From JAAFKA01 sp044348925 (lineage in GTDB: Bacteria; Bacteroidota; Bacteroidia; Cytophagales; Thermoflexibacteraceae), in NCBI GenBank assembly GCA_044348925.1, contig JBIKRY010000028.1, positions 1 to 23,936 of the forward strand: 23,936 nt of DNA, read 5' to 3'. Position numbers and translations under genes: made by a program. Shown piece by piece: positions 15,469-22,968 of the stretch. Numbering within the stretch: the first letter of the stretch is position 1; every line of letters starts with the position of its first letter. Below the pieces are notes generated by a model. It saw only the letters and a program-made list of their open reading frames with translations, did not search any database and had not been told where the DNA came from.

Positions 15469-15581
15469 GTAAGTTGCGTGTATAAAAATCAAGTTAAGTT
15501 TTACAAAAAAGTCCAAAACTGACATCTTTACGTTTCAATTTTGATAAATTGTAACAAAAAACGAAATACTACGCAATTTAC
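15469..15581. repeat. Widely spaced inverted repeat between convergent genes
   Basis: GTAAGTTGCGT (15469-15479) and ACGCAATTTAC (15571-15581) are reverse complements with one mismatch, 91 nt apart. They flank the gene-free gap between Uma2 and PepSY stops. Significance unclear; arms are short. Confidence 0.35.
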
Positions 15582-15585
15582 AATT

Positions 15586-17112
15586 TTACTTCATATTTAT
15601 TCTTTTCAACAACATTACCATTCCCAAACTTGCCACCACAAAATTTCCTAATGCAAAACACATCATAATAATATCTCTTGTGTTTTTGCCCAAAAATTCA
15701 AACAAATGATATTTATGTAAGTAAGCAAACGAAATTCCTTCTAAGGCTTGCTTATTTTCAATGGCTGCTGCCAATTTTCCTGTTGCGTATTCTACATAAA
15801 GTCTTTTATTGCCTTCGGTTTCGTAAGCAACTTTGACAACGGGCAACCGTTTGTTGAAAAAACCGTATTCTTTTTCAAATTTATCTACATAATTAGTTGC
15901 CGAAATTTTAGGAATTGCAGGTGCAATTTTATCATTTGCAATATCAGCAACCTCGTTAGTTTCGCAACAGTCGCCACCTTTTTGCTCGTTTTCTGGCTTA
16001 CAATTAATATATTTTTGCACAAAAAACTTATCTGCAATGAAACTTGCATAGGTCATACAACCTCCATCAAGGTTAGTTTGATTAGCAATTTGCACAAAAT
16101 CTGTGTGAATGGGTGTTGCTTTTTTGCCATCATAATGCGACAAACACAACAAATATTCTTTGTCTATTTTAGCAAAAAATAAATTTCCAACATCATTTTT
16201 AGGATTATATTTTGCAATAATTTCTTGAAATTTTTGGAAATTTGGCAAGTTATTTACTTGAATTTCAGGCTCATAAATATATTTAAACCTGTCGTCTGGC
16301 GTAAGTTTTTGAAAGGCGTGAAATGCACCACTAAACGAAAAACCAAGCATAGCAACAGAAACCGTAATTCCTAAATTTCTATGAAATTTGCGATGTGTTA
16401 CTGCGTTTGGGTGAAATTTTTTGTAGAAAATTCCATACACAAACAAGCCCGACAAAGCACTGCAAAAGCAAATGGTCATTACCAACATCAAAAACGACAC
16501 TCTAAAAGTTTCGTTAAAATTGATAAATTCCCAATTATGTAAGTTATTGAAAATCCACGTAAAAGTTTCTCGTCTGTCGTCAATTACAGTTCCAATTCGG
16601 CTTAATTCCGTTTCTACATACACTCTTACATTGTCATCACGTTGAAATTTGACTTCATAAACAGGCAAAAGTTTATAAACAGATTTATAATTTTTTGAAA
16701 ATTCTGTAACAATAGTATTGCTTGCCACTGCATTTTTTTGTTCGTCAATAAAATAACGTGCCAACTGTTCGGCGTATAATTTATCTCCGTTTTGCCATTT
16801 TTCGCCATTGCTTACATCAAAATATAGCAATTCTTGTTGTTTTGGCAATTTGACTTGATAATACGTTTTTTCATTAGCTTGAATGAAACGAACTTGCTTA
16901 ATGGTAGCTATATTGTTGATTTTCAAGATACTATCAATACCAATTTTGACAGTTTCAAACTTAACAGCTTGCGGAATTGTAACTGTTTGCGGTTGTTTTG
17001 GCTTAAACCAAGTCATAAATGGGTGCATAAATCCGCTTGCAGTCCAAACCAAGACAGGAATTAAAGCCAAAATACCCAAAGTGCGATGAATTTTATAAAG
17101 ATTTCTTTTCAT
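15586..17112 (-). CDS. PepSY-associated membrane protein (putative ferric/metal reductase)
   Basis: 508 residues from the ATG at 17112; a longer frame would run into the 17141-17256 inverted repeat and is rejected. The start HRTLGILALIPVLVWTASGFMHP (9-31) is the first membrane helix of PepSY_TM proteins, with the expected His at both ends. More helices lie at about 205-230 (SFLMLVMTICFCSALSGLFVYG), 245-268 (LGITVSVAMLGFSFSGAFHA) and 480-502; HRKFHRNLG (240-248) holds more His ligands. Between them are two periplasmic PepSY-like regions. Cys at 352, 371, 382 and 383 with a GGDCCE turn are unusual. Known relatives sit beside TonB receptors and reduce ferric siderophores or handle other metals. 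It lies right after the TonB receptor gene. Confidence 0.83.
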   Translation of the reverse strand: MKRNLYKIHRTLGILALIPVLVWTASGFMHPFMTWFKPKQPQTVTIPQAVKFETVKIGIDSILKINNIATIKQVRFIQANEKTYYQVKLPKQQELLYFDVSNGEKWQNGDKLYAEQLARYFIDEQKNAVASNTIVTEFSKNYKSVYKLLPVYEVKFQRDDNVRVYVETELSRIGTVIDDRRETFTWIFNNLHNWEFINFNETFRVSFLMLVMTICFCSALSGLFVYGIFYKKFHPNAVTHRKFHRNLGITVSVAMLGFSFSGAFHAFQKLTPDDRFKYIYEPEIQVNNLPNFQKFQEIIAKYNPKNDVGNLFFAKIDKEYLLCLSHYDGKKATPIHTDFVQIANQTNLDGGCMTYASFIADKFFVQKYINCKPENEQKGGDCCETNEVADIANDKIAPAIPKISATNYVDKFEKEYGFFNKRLPVVKVAYETEGNKRLYVEYATGKLAAAIENKQALEGISFAYLHKYHLFEFLGKNTRDIIMMCFALGNFVVASLGMVMLLKRINMK

Positions 17113-17140
17113 AAGTTTTTTTAGATTGTGAATATTTAGG

Positions 17141-17256
17141 TACGTTGGCAATGGCTTAGGCAGCCCCGTCAAGACCTTGACAATCGTATAAAAAACGCAA
17201 CTGTTAGGTACGATTGTCAAGGTCTTGACGGGGCTGCCTAAGCCATTGCCAACGTA
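17141..17256. repeat. Inverted pair of 48-nt TACG-family repeats (copies 3 and 4)
   Basis: Copy 3 (17141-17188) and copy 4 (17209-17256) are exact reverse complements over 48 nt, separated by a 20-nt spacer. Each copy begins TACGTTGGCAA (or its complement at the other end), ends CCTTGACAATCGTA and can fold on its own with one unpaired base and a G/A mismatch. Read on the plus strand, both copies are preceded by TTAGG and followed by TATAAAAAA, so the flanks are in direct orientation while the cores are inverted. It separates the TonB receptor and PepSY genes. Confidence 0.85.
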
Positions 17257-17273
17257 TAAAAAAACATTAAAAA

Positions 17274-19670
17274 TTATTTTTTACCCACAAAACTATACTG
17301 AATACCCAACACAAAAGTACGAGGGGCTGCTGCAGTAAAAGTTGTACGGTCAGTTGTATTGTTACCACGACTTGCTGCATTTGCGTACAATTCGTCTGTT
17401 AAATTCATCACATTCATAAAAATTTCTGCACCTTTCCACGCAAAACCTGTTCTTAAGTTTAAGAAACTCATACCTTCTAAGCCCAAAAATCCTTTGTCAT
17501 TATAAGAAACAGTATTGATTTGGTTTTGAAACCAAGAACTAACTCGTTGATATTCAATACCCAAACGAAAACCTTTTAAATATTTTGGCTTATACATTAC
17601 TTCTGTATTGGCTATCCAAGTTGGCGACTGTGGCATATCAAAACCATTTACATTTTTTACCAAATCTGTGGCTTTGGTGCTTAAGGCAAATTCTACAAAT
17701 TGGTGAATAGCATTTGTACCACCAAAACGAAAAAACCATTCTGCATTCGGCTTGTAAGTCAAACCATATTCAATACCTCTATGCAAGGTTTTGCCCGCAC
17801 TTTGATAATCAAAACTGTTGTCAGGTTGGCGAATATTGAGTAATTCGTTGCTTCCGTTCATTTGATAGAGAGAAACATCAACATAAACTTTGTTATTGAA
17901 CAAAGATGCCCAGCCTCCAATTTCAAAGTTCTCAAATTGTGCAGGTTCTAAATTATCATAGAAAGTAGTCGGCTCTGTTGGTGTTTTCTTAGGTCTTGCC
18001 CTAAAAACTGCGGTTAAACTTGGTGGCGAAAAACCTTGACTATAATTTGCATACAAACCTCTACCTTTGCCTAAATCGTAAGTAGCACCAATTTTTGGCG
18101 TAAATTGTTGGTAAGATTTATTACCTGATGCAGCTTTTCCGTTTACAATATCGAGATTATTGGTATAATCAAATGCCATTTGGTCGTATCGCAAACCAAA
18201 AGTTAAACGCAAAGGTTGAATAGGATTAAACTCAAATTGCGTATAAAAAGCCGAATTGATTAAGTTAGCGTTGTAATCTCCTAATTTAATATCTGGTCTT
18301 TCTTTGGTAATGGTATATTTTTCTACTGATTTTTTGTCGGCACGTAGTTGTGCAGCCAAATCAATTTGATATGACCAATAGGTTGTTGGCGAATAATCTA
18401 CACTTGCCCCTGCTAATAATTTTGCATTTAAAAAGTCAAATTTTTTGCTGTGTTGTGCAATAAAACCTCTGCTTGTAAAATCATTGGAGTTTATTTCTCC
18501 TCTTGCGGTGGCAGCCCCTGATGTCCAACGAATACCATACGAAGGATTTTGTCCTATTGCATTTTCACGATGAAAGAAAGTTATAAAAGTTTCGTTATTT
18601 TCATTCCATTTATGTTCTGCGGTTAGTCTATTTCTCAAAGAATAAACTTTTCGGTAGGTAAAACCAGTTGTACTTAGGTATTGGCGGTTATAAAATGCAA
18701 TACTATCTACACTCCCCGAAGTTTGAGAATAATAGTTGTTGTAAGAAGTAGCAAAAGTAAGTTTAGTTCTCTTGCCCAAACTATAATCTAAACGGGCATT
18801 GATAGAATTTTTATCATAATCGGAACTTGCCATCCACGAATTTTGCTGATTTGCCACAAAACCACCTACATAAACCCCCAAGTTTTTTGTAAGCATAGCA
18901 CCTGCCCCATATTGCACTCTTTTATAACCAAATTGGTCAGCTTGCACACCAATTTTTACGGTTGGTACTGCTGTTGGGCGTTGCGAAATGAAATTGATTG
19001 CACCTCCCACAGCTTCGGGTCCATACAAAGATGATGCGGGACCTTTGACAACCTCTATGTTAGAAATAGCAAAAACATTCATTTCTATCAAAGCATTATG
19101 ATTGAAAACTCCCATTGGACGAATAGGAACACCATCTTCCATGTACAAAAAGTAGGCATTTGTTCCCATTGGTTGTCTGATAGACATACCGTGTTGCTCA
19201 TTATTGTAATTCAACATCACAACGCCTGGTACTTTGTTTATCAATTCTGTTACCAAAGTTGCTTTTGTGTCATTGATAAGTACAGGTGAAAGTTTGCTAA
19301 TAGCAACGGGGGCTTCTGTTCTTAAAGTTGCCTCACGATTTGCGGTTACGACAACAGTTTGCAAGTTTGCTTCTGATGCTTTGAGGGCAATTACCAAATT
19401 TTGCCCTTCTGTTACTACAAAATTTTGCGTTTCATAACCAATGTATGAAACCGCAACTTCTGTAATCTTTTCGTCACTTTGCAAAGCAAAACTACCATGT
19501 ATGTCTGTAACTGTACCAATTTTAGCATCATTTGCAGCCGAAATAGTAGCACCGATTAAGGGTTCTTGAGTTTGTTTATCAAAAATTTTTCCTTTGATAA
19601 GGCTTTGTGCAGCCGAGATTTGGCACGCAAATAAAAGACAAATAATATATAGATATATCTTAGAGTTCAT
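17274..19670 (-). CDS. TonB-dependent outer-membrane receptor with CarboxypepD_reg-like N-terminal domain
   Basis: 798 residues from the ATG at 19670; a start at 19727 would lie in a hairpin and adds an unlikely 19 residues. A signal peptide (1-20, ISAAQ) is followed by a beta-sandwich domain (about 22-105, GKIFDKQTQEPLIGATISAA to SYIGYETQ), a TonB box-like TVVVTANRE, the plug domain (about 125-240, including VEVVKG-type IEVVKGPASSLYGPEAVGG) and then a 22-strand-type barrel rich in aromatic strands. The end, GIQYSFVGKK, extends three residues past the usual terminal aromatic. The plug motif and place beside PepSY and MbnP-like genes suggest uptake of a metal complex such as iron or copper chelates. 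The substrate is not readable. Confidence 0.93.
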   Translation of the reverse strand: MNSKIYLYIICLLFACQISAAQSLIKGKIFDKQTQEPLIGATISAANDAKIGTVTDIHGSFALQSDEKITEVAVSYIGYETQNFVVTEGQNLVIALKASEANLQTVVVTANREATLRTEAPVAISKLSPVLINDTKATLVTELINKVPGVVMLNYNNEQHGMSIRQPMGTNAYFLYMEDGVPIRPMGVFNHNALIEMNVFAISNIEVVKGPASSLYGPEAVGGAINFISQRPTAVPTVKIGVQADQFGYKRVQYGAGAMLTKNLGVYVGGFVANQQNSWMASSDYDKNSINARLDYSLGKRTKLTFATSYNNYYSQTSGSVDSIAFYNRQYLSTTGFTYRKVYSLRNRLTAEHKWNENNETFITFFHRENAIGQNPSYGIRWTSGAATARGEINSNDFTSRGFIAQHSKKFDFLNAKLLAGASVDYSPTTYWSYQIDLAAQLRADKKSVEKYTITKERPDIKLGDYNANLINSAFYTQFEFNPIQPLRLTFGLRYDQMAFDYTNNLDIVNGKAASGNKSYQQFTPKIGATYDLGKGRGLYANYSQGFSPPSLTAVFRARPKKTPTEPTTFYDNLEPAQFENFEIGGWASLFNNKVYVDVSLYQMNGSNELLNIRQPDNSFDYQSAGKTLHRGIEYGLTYKPNAEWFFRFGGTNAIHQFVEFALSTKATDLVKNVNGFDMPQSPTWIANTEVMYKPKYLKGFRLGIEYQRVSSWFQNQINTVSYNDKGFLGLEGMSFLNLRTGFAWKGAEIFMNVMNLTDELYANAASRGNNTTDRTTFTAAAPRTFVLGIQYSFVGKK

Positions 19671-19701
19671 TGTAAAATTTTTAAAATTAAAATTATTAAG
19701 T

Positions 19702-19738
19702 TTAGTTATTAGGTGGCTTTGAGCCACCTAATAACTAA
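19702..19738 (-). promoter_or_regulatory. Perfect 17-bp hairpin in the TonB receptor leader
   Basis: Arms TTAGTTATTAGGTGGCT (19702-19718) and AGCCACCTAATAACTAA (19722-19738) enclose a three-base loop. On the minus strand it ends 31 nt before the receptor start. No T tract follows, so it is more likely a leader structure or processing site than a terminator. Confidence 0.65.
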
Positions 19739-19744
19739 CAGAAA

Positions 19745-19918
19745 TTACAGATTTGCTTCTATTAAATAAGCTAAACCTACAAAAACAGCAAATATTCTTG
19801 CCACAAATAAGCTAATATACCAATAAGGAATACTGTCTTTTATGGGTTGTTTTGCCAAAATAACACCTGTTCCTTGTAATTCCTTTGCTAATTCTATACT
19901 ACTAAACAAGGTTTTCAT
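19745..19918 (-). CDS. Tiny membrane protein (57 residues)
   Basis: ATG at 19918 to TAA at 19745-19747. The first half (MKTLFSSIELAKELQGTGVILAKQPIKD) is amphipathic and the second half is one hydrophobic helix (about 32-55, YWYISLFVARIFAVFVGLAYLIEA). It lies between a 44-residue ORF and the TonB receptor gene on the same strand, with the leader hairpin just downstream. I recognise no family. Its codon pattern (ATA, AGA, TTA) matches the neighbouring genes. It may be an accessory of the MbnP/TonB group. Confidence 0.6.
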   Translation of the reverse strand: MKTLFSSIELAKELQGTGVILAKQPIKDSIPYWYISLFVARIFAVFVGLAYLIEANL

Positions 19919-19965
19919 TTGTATAATAGATTAAAGTTGTTAGGACTGTTTGATAACTTATTCCT

Positions 19966-20100
19966 TCATATACATAACAAATACGTTATCAAGGCAAGCA
20001 TACCATATACAAAAATAAATTTTATATAGTTGCCTGTTTTTCTATACATTCGCAAATATGTATTTGCAAATTTGTCGCTAAAAATAGGCTCTTGTTCCAT
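19966..20100 (-). CDS. Tiny membrane protein (44 residues), 2 nt behind the MbnP-like gene
   Basis: ATG at 20100 to TGA at 19966-19968: MEQEPIFSDKFANTYLRMYRKTG, then a hydrophobic helix (about 25-43, YIKFIFVYGMLALITYLLCI). The start follows the MbnP-like stop by 2 nt, strong evidence of translational coupling and co-expression. No family is recognised. With the 57-residue ORF it forms a pair of one-helix proteins in the MbnP-TonB stretch. Confidence 0.65.
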   Translation of the reverse strand: MEQEPIFSDKFANTYLRMYRKTGNYIKFIFVYGMLALITYLLCI

Positions 20101-20102
20101 GA

Positions 20103-20933
20103 TTATTTGTCATTATGAATGTGATGAACAGAAAACATATTTGCATAATTTGCAGAAATATTTACCGAAAATGGAGCAAACATCACCGTAGAATTATCTT
20201 TGATGCTCAAATTTGTTGTACCATTAAACAATTTTAAAGCATCAACCAAAGTGTGAACTGCTGGGGTTAAATCTTTGCGAACTGTTGCTTTTGAAGTTCC
20301 AAACTTGCAAGTAATAGTTTTGATGTTATTGATAGTTTTTGAACTATAACCGCCAAAACCTCCAATATGATAACGAAATTTCTTATTGCCTGCTCCATCT
20401 GCGGGTGCAAGTGGCGACAAACCTTCCATTTTCAAGAAAATATAACCACTATTCCACGACCAATACATCGAATTTTCTCCTGTATTGTTTGCAGGGTCAA
20501 GCACCCCTGTACGTTTGGCAATATCCATAGTATTGCGTAAACTATCTACCCCAATAGTAAAACTCATTTCGGTATAATTTCCTGCGGGAACATCTGCAAT
20601 TTTAATAGTTTGTGTTTCGGTTTTGCTTTCTTGCACCAAGAAATAAGATTTATCTTGTGGCACAGTAAATACAGTTCCATTTTCATTTTTCAACTTGATA
20701 TTTGAAATATAATAATTGAAAAGAGTAATGTTAAACTGTTCGCCAAGTGCATTGGTGTAAGTTTGTGAACCGTTGAGTTGCATATTGGCAGTGCCTACTA
20801 CATTATCAAATTCGATATTGATTGCACCTTTATCGGTAGTTGCAAATTCTGGTTCTGCTGCTTTTTCGCAGGACACAACAAAAAGGCTTGTTGCAGAAAG
20901 CAACAAAGACGAAAATATATTTTTGAAATTCAT
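20103..20933 (-). CDS. MbnP family copper-protein-like lipoprotein
   Basis: 276 residues. Signal and lipobox VVSC (C22 lipidated), then a beta-sandwich with the MbnP-type motifs: AGNYTEMSFTIGVDSLRNT (117-135), GVLDP (143-147), MYWSWNSGYIFLKMEG (156-171), YHIGGFGG (188-195) and a C-terminal MFSVHHIHND with His 270, 271 and 273. In MbnP and related CorA/MopE proteins a tryptophan is turned into kynurenine and helps bind Cu(I); here W158 and W160 are the candidates. Full length for the family. It follows the CxGxC gene, is overlapped closely by a 44-residue ORF, and precedes the TonB receptor. A di-heme peroxidase of the MbnH class is encoded at 7861-8883. Confidence 0.88.
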   Translation of the reverse strand: MNFKNIFSSLLLSATSLFVVSCEKAAEPEFATTDKGAINIEFDNVVGTANMQLNGSQTYTNALGEQFNITLFNYYISNIKLKNENGTVFTVPQDKSYFLVQESKTETQTIKIADVPAGNYTEMSFTIGVDSLRNTMDIAKRTGVLDPANNTGENSMYWSWNSGYIFLKMEGLSPLAPADGAGNKKFRYHIGGFGGYSSKTINNIKTITCKFGTSKATVRKDLTPAVHTLVDALKLFNGTTNLSIKDNSTVMFAPFSVNISANYANMFSVHHIHNDK

Positions 20934-20980
20934 GATATTTTGACTTAAAATTTTAGATTAAAAAATTGGCAATAAAAACC

Positions 20981-21039
20981 TGTAGCATAGACTTTAGTCT
21001 GTGCATGAAATTTAGGCACAGACTAAAGTCTATGCTACA
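20981..21039 (-). terminator. Perfect 24-bp hairpin after the CxGxC gene
   Basis: Arms at 20981-21004 and 21016-21039 are exact complements (core TAGACTTTAGTCT), with an 11-nt loop. On the minus strand CTACAGGTTTTTATTG follows, a T run fitting an intrinsic terminator. Related AGACTTTAGTCT hairpins are known to me as dispersed repeats in several genomes; only one copy is here. Confidence 0.75.
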
Positions 21040-21066
21040 TTGTAAGCTACATGTATAATATAAAAA

Positions 21067-21447
21067 TTAGGCACTTGGTGGGTGGAAAATATCACTGTGG
21101 AAACTTGCAGGTTTCATGGTTAAATAAAAACTATTGTAGTTCTTTTCTACAAAAATAGTTTCTATAAAAGTTGAAAATTGAAAAGTAGGAAAGAAATTAT
21201 TGCAATACAACACAACTTCTTTATCTTTAAGATTCTGGGGTAATTGCTTTTCTTGTTCCTCGAGTTCTTTGAGTTGTTTTTTGAGATAACAAGTTCCTTG
21301 ACAATCTAATTCGGGTTTGTTTAGGTTTTCGCAGAGTTTTGCTGCTATTTCTGCTTGGCGAATTTTAAAACTCAATACAATACCAAGCCTACTAAATGGT
21401 TGTGATAGTATGGCAAATAATAAGGTATAAGTAAGGAGTCTTTTCAT
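21067..21447 (-). CDS. Small exported CxGxC protein ending in DIFHPPSA
   Basis: 126 residues. A hydrophobic N-terminus (about 4-26) suggests a signal or anchor. CQGTCYLKKQLKELEEQEKQLP (49-70) carries a CxGxC pair with a following Lys/Glu helix, the recurring motif of short Bacteroidota proteins in metal clusters (CxGKCxL family). An extra Cys (C39) precedes it and C82 follows. The end, SDIFHPPSA, matches the protein at 13045-13491. In relatives this terminus is a fixed tail; a metal-binding or export role is only inferred. It is first in the MbnP/TonB run, followed by a strong hairpin at 20981-21039. Confidence 0.75.
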   Translation of the reverse strand: MKRLLTYTLLFAILSQPFSRLGIVLSFKIRQAEIAAKLCENLNKPELDCQGTCYLKKQLKELEEQEKQLPQNLKDKEVVLYCNNFFPTFQFSTFIETIFVEKNYNSFYLTMKPASFHSDIFHPPSA

Positions 21448-21806
21448 TATTTTGAATTATTTTGCAATTTTGCTACATATTTTTGTATTTCCAAATTTAG
21501 TCATTTCAAATTTAGGTTTTCTGCACCAAAATTTTAAAAAAACATTACAAAGTTATTTTAAATTTTTAAAACCTAATTTAAAATTTAAGTTTTCTGCAAA
21601 TAACTAAGCTATATAAATATCATATTTTTCTAAAAGCCCTACTATTCCTGCAAGAGAAAACTTTGCTTGCCTAATCCTATTTTTTTCAGGGTTGTAAAAT
21701 CTATTTTCTCAAAATTTTGTTCTTCTATATACACTTGTTTCCTTATTTTTTAGTACAATTTTGCAAATTTTGCTATCCTAAAATTAACACTGACAAACAA
21801 ATAAAA
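21448..21806. other. Gene-free 359-nt stretch with a direct repeat and TAAATTTG boxes
   Basis: No convincing reading frame. An 18-nt near-direct repeat (AAATTTAGGTTTTCTGCA at 21508-21525, one mismatch at 21581-21598) brackets a region with a loose inverted partner. Two minus-strand TAAATTTG boxes (21492-21499 and 21507-21514) may be -7 elements for the CxGxC gene, but no TTG is well placed. Confidence 0.5.
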
Positions 21807-22913
21807 TTATTTGCGGTCTTTAATGGCTAATTGACCACAAGCAGCATCGATGTCTTTGCCTCGACTTCTTCGCACATGAATATTTACCCCTTTTCGTTCC
21901 AAATAGTTACAAAATTTATCCATTGTTTTTTCGTCTGTATTTGTATAACTTGCTTCGGCAATCGGATTATATTCTATCACATTGATTTTTGCAGGCAGAT
22001 GCTTGGAAAATTGATACAATTCGTCTGCATCTTGTACCGTATCATTAAAATTTGCAAAGATAATATATTCGTAAGTTACTATATTTTTGGTTTTTTGGAA
22101 ATAATATTTCAACGAATCTCGCAATGCCTCTAAGCTATTACTCTCATTGATAGGCATAATTTGGTTGCGTTTTACATCATTTGCTGCGTGTAAAGACAAA
22201 GCCAAATTAAATTTTACATTATCATCTCCTAATTTTCGTATCATTTTGGCTACTCCTGCCGTAGAAACTGTAATACGTTTTGGGGACATATTCAGTCCCG
22301 ATTCGCTGGTCAAATGTTCTACAGATTGCAATACATTTGCATAATTTAGCATAGGTTCTCCCATACCCATATATACAATATTGCTAAGATTCATTTGATA
22401 ATGTTCTTGTGCTATTCGATTGATAAGCACTACTTGGTCATAAATTTCGCCTGCGTCCAGATTACGAATCCTATCCATATAACCTGTAGCACAGAATTTG
22501 CAAGTCAAAGAACAACCCACTTGCGAAGAAATACAAGCAGTCATTCTATCTTCTGTGGGAATCAAAACTCCTTCTACCAAATGATTATCATGCAAACGAA
22601 AAGCTATTTTGAAAGTGCCATCTTTACTTTTTTGTTGTTCAGCAATGGTAATAGGACGTAAAACAAAATTTTCTGCCAACCAATTACGGAGGTCTTTGCT
22701 AAGATTGGTCATTTCGTCAAAACGCATGGCAGATTTTTGCCACAACCATTCATAAATTTGTTTGGCACGAAAAGGTTTTTCACCACTTTCCACTAAGGCA
22801 AGTTTGATTTCGGCTTCAGTCATTTTACGAATATCTTTTTGCACTATTTTCGTAGTGTTTGGGGATTTGGTTTCCATACTTGCGTTGCTTGAAATTGTTG
22901 CTAAGATTGGCAT
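21807..22913 (-). CDS. rlmN: Dual-specificity RNA methyltransferase RlmN
   Basis: 368 residues from the ATG at 22913; an ATG at 22877 would give 356 and fits better with a TATCTTTG box at 22926-22933 that places transcription start near 22920. RlmN makes m2A in 23S rRNA (A2503) and tRNA (A37). The radical-SAM cluster motif is CSLTCKFCATG (CxxxCxxC). YMGMGEPMLN, the SAM-binding GGEP-type region, and the closing DIDAACGQLA with the methyl-accepting Cys are all present. Length is normal. It starts 55 nt after the methyltransferase stop and may be co-transcribed with it. The 359-nt gap downstream isolates it from the metal cluster. Confidence 0.93.
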   Translation of the reverse strand: MPILATISSNASMETKSPNTTKIVQKDIRKMTEAEIKLALVESGEKPFRAKQIYEWLWQKSAMRFDEMTNLSKDLRNWLAENFVLRPITIAEQQKSKDGTFKIAFRLHDNHLVEGVLIPTEDRMTACISSQVGCSLTCKFCATGYMDRIRNLDAGEIYDQVVLINRIAQEHYQMNLSNIVYMGMGEPMLNYANVLQSVEHLTSESGLNMSPKRITVSTAGVAKMIRKLGDDNVKFNLALSLHAANDVKRNQIMPINESNSLEALRDSLKYYFQKTKNIVTYEYIIFANFNDTVQDADELYQFSKHLPAKINVIEYNPIAEASYTNTDEKTMDKFCNYLERKGVNIHVRRSRGKDIDAACGQLAIKDRK

Positions 22914-22925
22914 ATATATTTTTTG

Positions 22926-22933
22926 CAAAGATA
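22926..22933 (-). promoter_or_regulatory. TATCTTTG -7-like box upstream of rlmN
   Basis: Minus-strand TATCTTTG fits TAnnTTTG exactly; no TTG is found at the usual upstream distance. It lies 13 nt before the ATG at 22913 and 49 nt before the one at 22877. Confidence 0.35.
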
Positions 22934-22968
22934 GACAAAAAAATGATAAATGTTGATTTTTACTAATT

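Noticed and set aside
17110..17220. PepSY gene starting at 17220
   Set aside because: The added 36 residues would be translated from the 48-nt repeat and its spacer; the ATG at 17112 begins right at the HRTLG helix.
3016..17256. The TACG repeats as integron attC sites
   Set aside because: attC ends follow RYYYAAC / GTTRRRY; these ends do not fit, and there is no integrase or cassette array in the window.
21296..21306. CCTTGACAATC inside the CxGxC gene as a fifth TACG-family repeat end
   Set aside because: It encodes part of the conserved CxGxC motif, lacks the TACGTTGGCAA partner and the following CGTA, so chance is likelier.
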